Shown piece after piece: positions 1-5,252 of a stretch of 10,877 bases of DNA (position 1 is the stretch's first letter; every line of letters begins with the position of its first letter). The position numbers were made by a program, and so were the translations under genes. The stretch spans positions 1 to 10,877 of the forward strand of contig JAOZSF010000009.1 of the NCBI GenBank assembly GCA_029939815.1, written 5' to 3'. The DNA is from a bacterium (lineage in GTDB: Bacteria; Auribacterota; UBA3054; B51-G9). Below the pieces are notes generated by a model. The model was not told the origin of the DNA and did no database searches. It saw nothing but the letters and a program-made list of their open reading frames with translations.

Positions 1-177
1 CATCCCGCCCGCAGCGTAAACTTTTTTATAAACTTCGGGATACATTGCGCGAGCTTGCTGAGCGCCTTCTTTCACGAGTTCGGGCGTGTCATATAAATCC
101 ATACAAAGTTTATCGGGATGGCGTAAAGCACTAAAGGCATCCGTTTGAGAATGCAGGTCAGCCATTCCGACCAGCCG
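1..177 (-). pseudogene. URO-D superfamily methyltransferase-like fragment, 5' end lost, runs off the window edge
   Basis: Reading leftward from about position 177, the frame gives LVGMADLHSQTDAFSALRHP, then a stretch containing LCMDLYDTPELVKEG and ending in VYKKVYAAGGM at the window edge. The pattern D-L-H...LR.P..L..DLYD.PE.VK matches the central part of URO-D-superfamily proteins. It aligns by eye with residues ~138-195 of the intact paralogue at 3199-4263 (GSAGIPDIINGTSMLRSMEQ region). A stop codon lies in this frame a few codons upstream (near 193), and no start codon or N-terminal domain is present. The first ~140 residues are therefore missing and replaced by the start of an unrelated gene. 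This is seen directly; the family call rests on motif recognition. It is either a true gene remnant or half of an assembly chimera. The remaining C-terminal half would lie outside the window. Confidence 0.65.
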
Positions 178-272
178 TGTGCTTTTAATTTATGGTTGCG
201 CGCGTCGTTAGGATTGTAGTTTGGAAAGTAGTAGCAAGCGATAGAAATTTCAGGCACAAAGTATTGATGCAT
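72..272 (-). pseudogene. WbsX-like (glycosyltransferase WbsX / GH99-like) N-terminal fragment, truncated
   Basis: Translation from the ATG at 270-272 begins MHQYFVPEISIACYYFPNYN and continues with NPNDARNHKLKAHGWSEW. The I-A-x-YYFPNYHP...(G)W(S/T)EW pattern is the hallmark N-terminal beta-strand and first loop of WbsX-family proteins, which resemble GH99-type alpha-mannosidase barrels and act on polysaccharides. The family is normally several hundred residues long. Here homology stops at the second Trp (codon 162-164), and the frame continues as 28 unrelated residues to a TGA at 72-74. Those residues overlap the URO-D fragment, which is read in another frame. The start is supported by an AT-rich upstream region with sigma-70-like hexamers; there is no Shine-Dalgarno sequence. 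It cannot encode a working enzyme as it stands. An assembly error is the main alternative to a real deletion fusion. Confidence 0.6.
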
Positions 273-296
273 AGTTTTGTGTTATTATTTTAATGT

Positions 297-322
297 ATTA
301 TATAAAAATATGCAATTGTCAA
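297..322 (-). promoter_or_regulatory. Candidate promoter for the leftward WbsX-like fragment
   Basis: On the minus strand there is a perfect TTGACA (317-322) and a perfect TATAAT (297-302), 14 bp apart. That spacing is shorter than the usual 16-18 bp, so activity is uncertain. A weaker -10 (TACATT, 292-297) at 19 bp spacing is the alternative. The site lies between the stop of the upstream secreted gene and the start at 272. It suggests the truncated gene once had its own promoter rather than depending on read-through. Confidence 0.35.
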
Positions 323-358
323 GGAGGGGAACGGAAGACAGAGGCAGCGAACAGGAAT

Positions 359-2965
359 TTAAAATTTTAATTCAATCTCATCCCTTCCTTTCGATTTGAT
401 GTCCACGACTTTCTGATTTATTATTACCTGGTAATCCAATCCTTTTTGCGCGTTAATTATCGCTTTCCCGTTTTTTATTTTTACAGGAAACGGAGCGGCG
501 ATTGTGTTTCCTTTGTATCGGGCAGCATAAATACCGCATGGCTTTCCGGCGAAGCGACGCTGGAACTGAATCAGCATTAAAGGACCAATGTCATAAATAT
601 TTCTTGTCTGCGTTTTTAAAGTGAACGAATCAGGAAGAGTGCCGATTGTTTTTCCGGAAGTGTATTGCATCTGCTCGCCGCAAATGTAAATTCCTTTCGC
701 GAGTTTTTTCCAGTCAAATGTTTTGTCGTACTCTGCAAGATCAAGTATAGCGTCAGCATAAACCAAGCCGCACCATTGTACCGGCAGACCGATCCAGTTT
801 GGCGCGATCCAACCTGTTGCGCCGAGAACGGCGATAGTAGCATATTTCATAATCGGCTGATTTCCCCAGAGATAAACGAAGGGAATTCCAGATAAAGCCC
901 ATTTTCTCGCGACCTTTAAATATTTTTCATCACCGGTTAATTTATAACCGAGAATATATGATTTTGTGATTCGTGCTGAAGCAAGAATGTCAGGCGTGTG
1001 CAAAGGAATTTCCCATGTCTGTGACCCGCGTGGCGTGCGAAATCGTGAAATATAATCCAAAGCTTTTAATCCTGCCGCAAGAGCTTTTTCATCTCCGGTA
1101 TAATAAGCAATTCTTAAAAGTTGCTGTGCGTTAACCGCGCAGTATCCGCTTGCGGTATCTTCAAAATGTCCTTCTCTAAATTTCCCGTCATAGCGAAAAG
1201 ACCCATCCGGTTTTTGTGATTTAATTATCTCTTTCGCCTGATTAATTCTGATTTTCAACCATTTTTCCGCACGACCGGTAATAAAAAAAGCTTCCGGTAA
1301 AGGTAAATGTCCGCCGCCCGGAATGAGGTTAGGTGTTTTCTCAATTTTCCCTGTTGCGCGCCAAATCAACGACACGTAATCTGCGTAAAAAAGTTTTTGG
1401 AAATGGTCATCCGCGCAATGCCCCCATCCATTTTCATTATGAACAGAATCAATTCCTTTAAGACAAAGTTGAAGCTGTTCTTTTTCCGTTCGCGGCGGTT
1501 TTGGCACTGGAGGCAATCCTGACAATTTAACCGACCACTCGATAATATTTTCGAGATTATTTCCATCGTTCCATCCTTTTGAAAAGCGAATAAGAACTTT
1601 TATTTTTTTACCTTCAAGCGACATTAACCCGCCGGCGGCACCGTTAAAAAAATCGGGCACCGCGAAATACGGCTGGAGGTTCATATTCTGCCATTTCATC
1701 GCCACGGAACTTTCAGGAGTTACAAATGACATGAGCGGCATTGTTACCAACATTTTATCCGGTTTATAGCGAATGTGTTCTTTAACTTTCAAATCAAGAT
1801 CCGTTGACGATTTTTCATTTTTCCCAAGATATTCAACACCGGGCAGTAAAGCTTGTTCGATGGAATCTTTAATTCTAATCGTAGGTCCGGTGAAAACAGG
1901 AGTACCTTCTACAGCAGCGACTTTATTATTCGAATGTGGGTTAGGACGTTGGGGACAACGTCCCTCCAAACAATATTTTATATAATTTTTATCGAGTTCG
2001 ATGGTGAAATTCTCAACATTTTCAGAAATTAATTTTATTTTATTTGAGCTTAAACCGACAATTTTAAATTCCAGGATTTTATTGCCGGATTTCGCGATTG
2101 GAAACAATGCCGCACAAAGATTATTCTTGTAAAATACTTTCGCGCCTGTTCCGTCTGTTGTTATTTTTAATTTTAAATTTCCGCTGTTTAAACTTATCCA
2201 GTTAGTTTCAGCATTCCAATTTATAATATTCACCGGACGAACAAGCGCAGGAAGTTTTGTTTTCCCATCCGGCTTTAAATTAAAATCAAATGCTTCAAAT
2301 GGAGAATTCAAATTAACTTTTTGCTTAAGTCTTAACTGTGCTGCAGGATGAATTGTGAAACTTTTCCCACCGGAAATAAATTTTATTTTTTTATTGGAAT
2401 GATTTGTAACAACGGCTTCCACAAAATCTTTCGATTGAAGGACCTGCACAATTTCAAGAGGGTGGTATTTTATTTCATCTATTTTTATCCAATCAATTTC
2501 CATCTCTCCTTCTGCCGCATAAGGGTCAAGACGGAGCATTTTTATTTTAGCTTTTTCAGGTATTTCTACTGAATACTCATGCCATTTTCCGTCCGGGAGT
2601 GTATTTAAAGTGACCATTTTATCCGCAGTAGGTGACGGGGAAGAATCGGTAGTCCAGAAAAGTTGTAAAGTTCCTCTGCTTTTACTTTTTGTTTTAAGAT
2701 GGATTTTTACCGGACCTGCGAGAGAAATGTTTTTTAAATATATTTGCGGATCGCTTTCTGAAGATGTAATAACCAGGCATCCGTTTTTTGTTTTAACACT
2801 GCAATTTATTACATCATCCCATCCCGCGGTACTTTTATTAAAATTAAATTCCTTAATTTGGGTTTGTTTAACTATTTGCCGTGGAAACGGATTAATAATT
2901 TCGCTTGCGCTGCAAATCACAGAAAATATTAACAATGTTATTGAGAGAACAATATTCTTTTTCAT
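359..2965 (-). CDS. Secreted multidomain protein: beta-sandwich module plus alpha/alpha-toroid domain, probable polysaccharide-active protein
   Basis: I favour the ATG at 2965 over an in-frame ATG at 2992. From 2965 the protein opens with a textbook Sec signal peptide (MKKNIVLSITLLIFSVICSA) and has about 868 residues. Neither start has a Shine-Dalgarno. Residues ~38-170 look like a galactose-binding or CBM-type beta-sandwich: G-K-W-H-E-Y, then L-R-L-D-P...I-D-W-I-K-I, typical of carbohydrate-binding modules in PVC secreted proteins. A middle beta-rich region (to ~480) follows. From ~490 to ~800 comes a helical region with GWGHCADD, DGSFRYDG, DTASGYCAV and repeated Y-x-x-T-G-D-E-K-(A/Y)-L motifs, characteristic of six-hairpin (alpha/alpha)6 toroids found in glycoside hydrolases and polysaccharide lyases. 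A short beta tail ends the protein. Catalytic residues and the family cannot be assigned from motifs. Residues ~334-341 are encoded by a palindromic repeat. The gene lies 233 bp downstream of the URO-D-family gene on the same strand. Confidence 0.8.
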   Translation of the reverse strand: MKKNIVLSITLLIFSVICSASEIINPFPRQIVKQTQIKEFNFNKSTAGWDDVINCSVKTKNGCLVITSSESDPQIYLKNISLAGPVKIHLKTKSKSRGTLQLFWTTDSSPSPTADKMVTLNTLPDGKWHEYSVEIPEKAKIKMLRLDPYAAEGEMEIDWIKIDEIKYHPLEIVQVLQSKDFVEAVVTNHSNKKIKFISGGKSFTIHPAAQLRLKQKVNLNSPFEAFDFNLKPDGKTKLPALVRPVNIINWNAETNWISLNSGNLKLKITTDGTGAKVFYKNNLCAALFPIAKSGNKILEFKIVGLSSNKIKLISENVENFTIELDKNYIKYCLEGRCPQRPNPHSNNKVAAVEGTPVFTGPTIRIKDSIEQALLPGVEYLGKNEKSSTDLDLKVKEHIRYKPDKMLVTMPLMSFVTPESSVAMKWQNMNLQPYFAVPDFFNGAAGGLMSLEGKKIKVLIRFSKGWNDGNNLENIIEWSVKLSGLPPVPKPPRTEKEQLQLCLKGIDSVHNENGWGHCADDHFQKLFYADYVSLIWRATGKIEKTPNLIPGGGHLPLPEAFFITGRAEKWLKIRINQAKEIIKSQKPDGSFRYDGKFREGHFEDTASGYCAVNAQQLLRIAYYTGDEKALAAGLKALDYISRFRTPRGSQTWEIPLHTPDILASARITKSYILGYKLTGDEKYLKVARKWALSGIPFVYLWGNQPIMKYATIAVLGATGWIAPNWIGLPVQWCGLVYADAILDLAEYDKTFDWKKLAKGIYICGEQMQYTSGKTIGTLPDSFTLKTQTRNIYDIGPLMLIQFQRRFAGKPCGIYAARYKGNTIAAPFPVKIKNGKAIINAQKGLDYQVIINQKVVDIKSKGRDEIELKF
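1944..1963. repeat. REP-like palindrome embedded in the secreted-protein coding sequence
   Basis: GGACGTTG (1944-1951) and CAACGTCC (1956-1963) form a perfect 8-bp stem with a GGGA loop. Its GC-rich character contrasts with the AT-rich coding sequence around it. On the coding strand it contributes the peptide CLEGRCPQRPNPHS, unlike the surrounding beta-strand-rich sequence. The frame stays open through it. It resembles the other GC-rich hairpins scattered in the spacers of this window, but it is inside a gene. Confidence 0.6.
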
Positions 2966-3114
2966 TTGTTTATTGGGATAGTTGGTTATCATGTTATTTT
3001 ATTAAAAGCAATTATTTTAGAAAAATAAAATAGATGTTTATAGGCTTTCGGGACAAATTCCTTCGCGTTCTCCATTTTAACCACTTCAAATTGCGCCTTT
3101 AAAACATTTGTCAT

Positions 3115-3170
3115 AAGTTACTCACTTCGCCCCAGCATGCGCGGGGTTAAAAAGTCGAAGTGAGCTACTT
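3115..3170. repeat. Long imperfect hairpin with a CCCGCGCATGCTGGG core, between two leftward genes
   Basis: AAGTTACTCACTTCG (3115-3129) pairs with CGAAGTGAGCTACTT (3156-3170) at 13 of 15 positions. Inside, CCCC (3130-3133) pairs with GGGG (3143-3146). The 15-bp core at 3131-3145 is identical, on the opposite strand, to 5081-5095 in the composite repeat further right. It sits in the spacer between the URO-D-family gene (stop at 3199) and the secreted gene (start at 2965). It could attenuate read-through or stabilise the upstream mRNA. There is no T-run placing it as a classic intrinsic terminator. Confidence 0.6.
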
Positions 3171-3198
3171 GCAGCAATAGATCAAGAGCATGCCCTAA

Positions 3199-4263
3199 TT
3201 AATATCTTCCATATTTCACTGCCACTTCGTACATCCTTAACACATTCTCTGTCGGGGAATTGTCCTGAAGTTGATGAGTTGGTGCAAGCATATATCCTCC
3301 GCCGGGCATCATTATTTCCAGAGTTTCTTTTACACTTTTTTCTACTTCGTCAACCGTGCCGTAAGCAACAGGTCCTGCAGTTGAAATGCAACCGTGGAAA
3401 GCGAGTTTATCGCCGAAAGTTCTTTTCAAATATTCGGGCTGCATATTTTCCGCCTCGGGCTGAAGCGTGTCCATCACCGACACACCCATTTCAATAAAGT
3501 CATCAAAAGCCCAACTGCTTGAACCGCATGAATGAACCATAACAGGAATGTCAAAATCATTAGCAAGGTCGATGAATTTCTGATGGTTCGGGCGAATGTA
3601 CTTTCTAAAAAGATCAATGCTGATGAGCGGACGGTGCTGTGTGCCAAGATCATCGCCCATCCAGAGCATATCGATTTTACCTTTTGCAATTTTCAAAGAA
3701 CGGCGCATAATTTCAAGAAGAATTTCAACTCTTCTTTCGATTAAGCGGATACAAGCCGGTTCGTCAAGCATAAAATCAATGAGAACCTGTTCCATGCTCC
3801 TGAGCATACTTGTTCCGTTGATAATGTCCGGAATTCCCGCACTGCCGAGAATCACGCAATAATCTTTATATTTTTCGGAAAGATTTGCGATTGACTGATA
3901 ATCAAAATCATCAGGATTGGGGAGGGGGAATTTCTCTATTTCTTCGATAGCAGCATCTTTAAGAGGGAAATCACAAAAATCCCAATATCCTCCTGATTCA
4001 TTTTCTATCCAGCGGCGATGAATCCCCCATTCACATATATGCCTGTCGGGAATATCGGCGTGAAGTTTCGGACCGGTGTACGCCGGAAAAACCTGGCGAA
4101 AATCCACGTTGAGCGCGTCACGCAAACCGTCATTATCGTCTTCTGCAAGGCCAAAATGTTTTTTTAATCGAGAGTCAATTCCCGGATTAGCAAGATAATT
4201 AATTGGAACTCTGTCCGGTATTTGATGATTCACCGCGAGTTTTACGCGTTGTTTTGAATTCAT
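3199..4263 (-). CDS. Uroporphyrinogen decarboxylase-superfamily protein, corrinoid methyltransferase-like
   Basis: This is a 354-residue protein, the normal length for the family, with no signal peptide, so it is cytoplasmic. It begins MNSKQRVKLAVNHQIPDRVP, the canonical opening of this superfamily (R-x-x-x-A-x-x-H-x-x-P-D-R-V-P). Later motifs are MVHSCGS (H244, C246), FHGCIST (H290, C292) and GGYMLAPTHQLQDNSP (H330) near the C-terminus. This pattern is that of the MtaA/MtbA-like branch, which moves methyl groups between corrinoid proteins and thiols, rather than true HemE: no haem genes are nearby and the HemE active-site context is not evident. H-x-C is the typical start of the zinc/thiol site in methylcobamide:CoM methyltransferases; whether C292 completes it here is an inference. 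No corrinoid protein or activator gene is in the window. The substrate is unknown; demethylation of methylated sugars or amines is possible. The ATG at 4263 follows an extended -10 promoter with a 5' leader of roughly 30 nt and no Shine-Dalgarno. Confidence 0.9.
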   Translation of the reverse strand: MNSKQRVKLAVNHQIPDRVPINYLANPGIDSRLKKHFGLAEDDNDGLRDALNVDFRQVFPAYTGPKLHADIPDRHICEWGIHRRWIENESGGYWDFCDFPLKDAAIEEIEKFPLPNPDDFDYQSIANLSEKYKDYCVILGSAGIPDIINGTSMLRSMEQVLIDFMLDEPACIRLIERRVEILLEIMRRSLKIAKGKIDMLWMGDDLGTQHRPLISIDLFRKYIRPNHQKFIDLANDFDIPVMVHSCGSSSWAFDDFIEMGVSVMDTLQPEAENMQPEYLKRTFGDKLAFHGCISTAGPVAYGTVDEVEKSVKETLEIMMPGGGYMLAPTHQLQDNSPTENVLRMYEVAVKYGRY

Positions 4264-4301
4264 GTTGAAAAGTTGGTTGGATTATTTTTTGTTTAATGTA
4301 T

Positions 4302-4310
4302 ATTATACCA
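4302..4310 (-). promoter_or_regulatory. Extended -10 promoter of the URO-D-family gene
   Basis: On the minus strand the sequence reads TGGTATAAT, a perfect extended -10 (TGnTATAAT). It lies about 39 bp upstream of the ATG at 4263. A TTGCAA further upstream is 22 bp from the -10, too far for a normal -35, which fits an extended -10 promoter that does not need one. The leader is short and shows no riboswitch-like structure; in particular I see no cobalamin riboswitch. Confidence 0.5.
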
Positions 4311-4696
4311 AAACAAGATAAAATATCCTTTGCAACTAAAAAGCCGGGATTTTCGCCGTTCAATTAATATGATGGTCTGATAAATTTGGACAGAGCAATA
4401 AGAAGTCGTTGTGTTATAATAAATGAGTAATTCTAACACCGGAAAAAGAAAATGAGAAAACAAGAGTAGTTTTGAAAAAAATTGTTTTTTTCTAATACAA
4501 ATAATTCCATTTCCTCATCAAAGTTAATACAAAAGATTTTAACCACATAAGAATCCTCCTTCGGCGGATCTTCGACCGCAGCCAACGGCAGCGGCTACAG
4601 AATACAGAAAATCCGATGCAAAAATCCATGGAATGGACGCTGACCCTCCATTTACCAATCCCGAAAATTTCCATGCACCCTGTACTCCAAAACCGT
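4311..4696. other. Gene-free spacer between divergent transcription units, partly filled with dispersed-repeat sequence
   Basis: No convincing gene is present. At 4474-4492 there is a perfect low-complexity inverted repeat (GAAAAAAA, TTG, TTTTTTTC). From about 4550 to 4600 lies a GC-rich repeat related to the one at 10829-10853. From about 4620 to 4680 a stretch around CCATGGAATGGACGCTGACC resembles a dispersed intergenic repeat, but no second copy exists here to prove it. The longest reading frame (leftward, 4492-4713) crosses these repeats, has a composition unlike a gene and is not called. Confidence 0.5.
4576..4600. repeat. Dispersed GC-rich repeat, half-element copy
   Basis: These 25 bases match 10829-10853 at 23 of 25 positions (the two differing bases are AA versus GG in the middle). 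Both copies end GCAGCGGCTACAG. In this copy the left half of the full element, with the CTGTAGCC terminus and the CCGACCTC hairpin, is replaced by a different GC-rich sequence (around TTCGGCGGATCTTCGACC). It therefore looks like a truncated or variant copy. Confidence 0.7.
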
Positions 4697-4725
4697 TTTA
4701 CTTTTAACATCAAAAATGATATAAT
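4697..4725 (+). promoter_or_regulatory. Promoter of the tRNA-Arg gene
   Basis: TTTACT (4697-4702) and a perfect TATAAT (4720-4725) are separated by 17 bp. The predicted start, around 4732, leaves a short leader before the tRNA at 4746. No other gene begins close enough to use it. Confidence 0.6.
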
Positions 4726-4745
4726 AGTTTTAGTAATATTAATGT

Positions 4746-4822
4746 GCGCCCATAGCTCAATTGGATAGAGTGCTTGGCTACGGACCAGGAGGTTTGGGGT
4801 TCGAATCCCTATGGGCGTACCA
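4746..4822 (+). tRNA. tRNA-Arg, anticodon ACG
   Basis: A complete 77-nt cloverleaf can be folded by hand. The acceptor stem GCGCCCA pairs with TGGGCGT (first pair a G-U wobble). The D-arm is GCTC/GAGT with loop AATTGGATA. The anticodon stem CTTGG/CCAGG carries loop CTACGGA, placing ACG at 34-36. The variable loop has five bases, and the T-arm TGGGG/CCCTA carries loop TTCGAAT. The discriminator base is A and CCA is encoded. A34 would be edited to inosine by TadA, so this tRNA reads CGU, CGC and CGA codons. Oddities are the G-U first pair and a G-U in the D-stem. The 3' end (4802-4822) is duplicated downstream at 4880-4900. Confidence 0.95.
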
Positions 4823-4828
4823 TTTTTT
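4802..4828 (+). repeat. Direct repeat, copy 1: tRNA-Arg 3' end plus T6 tail
   Basis: These 27 bases cover the T-loop, the 3' half of the T-stem and acceptor, CCA and a run of six T. They are repeated exactly at 4880-4906, an offset of 78 bp. A 3'-tRNA segment repeated downstream is the classic form of attL/attR flanking an integrated element. Confidence 0.9.
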
Positions 4829-4843
4829 CATAGTTTCTGGGTT

Positions 4844-4881
4844 CGCCCGATGGTCATCGGGCGCCCGGCGAATGCTGGGCG
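4844..4881. repeat. Double-hairpin palindromic element between the tRNA 3'-end copies
   Basis: Hairpin 1 is CGCCCGATG (4844-4852) with CATCGGGCG (4855-4863), a perfect 9-bp match. Hairpin 2 is CGCCCGGC (4862-4869) with GCTGGGCG (4874-4881) around a GAAT loop, with one G-U pair. The outer flanks GGGTTCGCCC and GGGCGAATCCC are themselves nearly complementary, so the whole could fold as a cruciform. The second hairpin resembles the CCCGCGCATGCTGGG core found at 3131-3145 and 5081-5095. Confidence 0.75.
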
Positions 4882-4906
4882 AATCCCTATGGGCGTACCA
4901 TTTTTT
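4880..4906 (+). repeat. Direct repeat, copy 2: detached tRNA-Arg 3'-end fragment
   Basis: Identical over 27 bp to 4802-4828, this includes the 3' half of the T-arm, the 3' acceptor strand, CCA and TTTTTT. No 5' tRNA half accompanies it, so it is not a second tRNA gene. It could base-pair in place of the proximal 3' half with the tRNA 5' acceptor strand. More likely it is a scar of integration or duplication. Confidence 0.9.
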
Positions 4907-5006
4907 ATTTAATGGTTTAATGATTTTATCATTGAACGATTTCAATCCATTCATCTTACAATCAATCAATTTCTATTTGCTTAGCAATTAATCTGCATAC
5001 TAACAC

Positions 5007-5147
5007 TCATAAATTAAATTTGCGTGAAGCGGAAATTTCCTCAGGCGTGCCTGCAAGAATCCCCTCTTCAGATCTCGGAACCCGCGCATGCTGGGTGGGG
5101 TGGCCGCGAAGCGAACGGGGTGTGTTCTCTAACCTCGGCACGTCCAT
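5007..5147 (-). CDS. Doubtful 46-codon open frame made largely of repeat sequence
   Basis: From an ATG at 5145-5147 the frame reads MDVPRLENTPRSLRGHPTQH, continues ARVPRSEEGILAGTPEEISA and ends with SRKFNL before TGA at 5007-5009. The upstream half is simply the reverse reading of the composite repeat at 5058-5126. The last ~17 codons lie outside the repeat and look protein-like (EEGILAGTPEEISASRKFNL), so this may be the tail of a lost gene into which a repeat inserted. There is no Shine-Dalgarno. I recognise no family. Confidence 0.2.
   Translation of the reverse strand: MDVPRLENTPRSLRGHPTQHARVPRSEEGILAGTPEEISASRKFNL
5058..5126 (+). repeat. Two-hairpin repeat, composite copy interrupted by another element
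   Basis: It starts AATCCCCTC and ends GGGGTGGC, a CGC-GAA-GCG mini-hairpin, then AACGGGGTGTGTT. This is the same layout as the copies at 6584-6631 and 6656-6702. In those copies the first hairpin is a simple CCCCTC/GAGGGG stem. Here its centre is replaced by about 30 bases that include CCCGCGCATGCTGGG (5081-5095), a 15-mer also found at 3131-3145. It reads as one small element nested in another. Confidence 0.6.
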
Positions 5148-5241
5148 TTGAATATAATTAATTTTTCTGCGTCTATATCACTGAAAACAATTTATGATAA
5201 TGACGCAAACGCGCCGGCCTTAACAAATAACAATACAAAAA

Positions 5242-5246
5242 AGAGG
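5242..5246 (+). promoter_or_regulatory. Ribosome binding site that fixes the start at 5253
   Basis: AGAGG lies six bases before the ATG at 5253-5255. It is the clearest Shine-Dalgarno-like sequence in the window. It supports this Met over the in-frame start at 5148, which is a TTG codon, has no such site and would put 35 hydrophilic residues before the signal peptide. Confidence 0.6.
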
Positions 5247-5252
5247 CTCGCT

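Larger units (their letters stand above)
4907..5252. other. Gene-poor spacer upstream of the YG/RS protein gene
   Basis: From 4907 to about 5020 the sequence is AT-rich with no visible structure. From 5020 to 5126 it is GC-richer, holding the composite repeat and a doubtful leftward 46-codon frame. From 5148 to 5252 lies the AT-rich leader of the next gene. The best -10 candidate there is TATGAT (5193-5198), without a good -35 partner, so I do not call a promoter. Confidence 0.45.

Noticed and set aside
2610..2981. Rightward 123-codon frame within the large secreted gene
   Set aside because: It lies antisense to the signal peptide and beta-sandwich coding region, with no start signal and no protein-like motif.
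4264..4380. Cobalamin riboswitch upstream of the URO-D-family gene
   Set aside because: The extended -10 leaves only about 30 nt of leader, and no conserved B12-box-like sequence is visible.
4492..4713. Leftward 73-codon frame, and within it an 18-codon frame at 4492-4548 preceded by AAGGAGG
   Set aside because: The frame crosses repeat-like GC-rich sequence and yields an improbable Trp/Cys/Arg-rich peptide. The good Shine-Dalgarno is part of the GC-rich repeat-like sequence, and 18 codons without any family resemblance is not enough.
4761..4991. Frames crossing the tRNA and its 3'-end copy in both directions
   Set aside because: The sequence is a structural RNA and a repeat. The repeated peptide (ESLWAYHF) only reflects the duplicated tRNA end.
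5148..5252. Earlier in-frame start (TTG at 5148) for the YG/RS protein
   Set aside because: It would place 35 hydrophilic residues before the signal peptide and lacks a ribosome binding site, whereas 5253 has AGAGG at the right distance.
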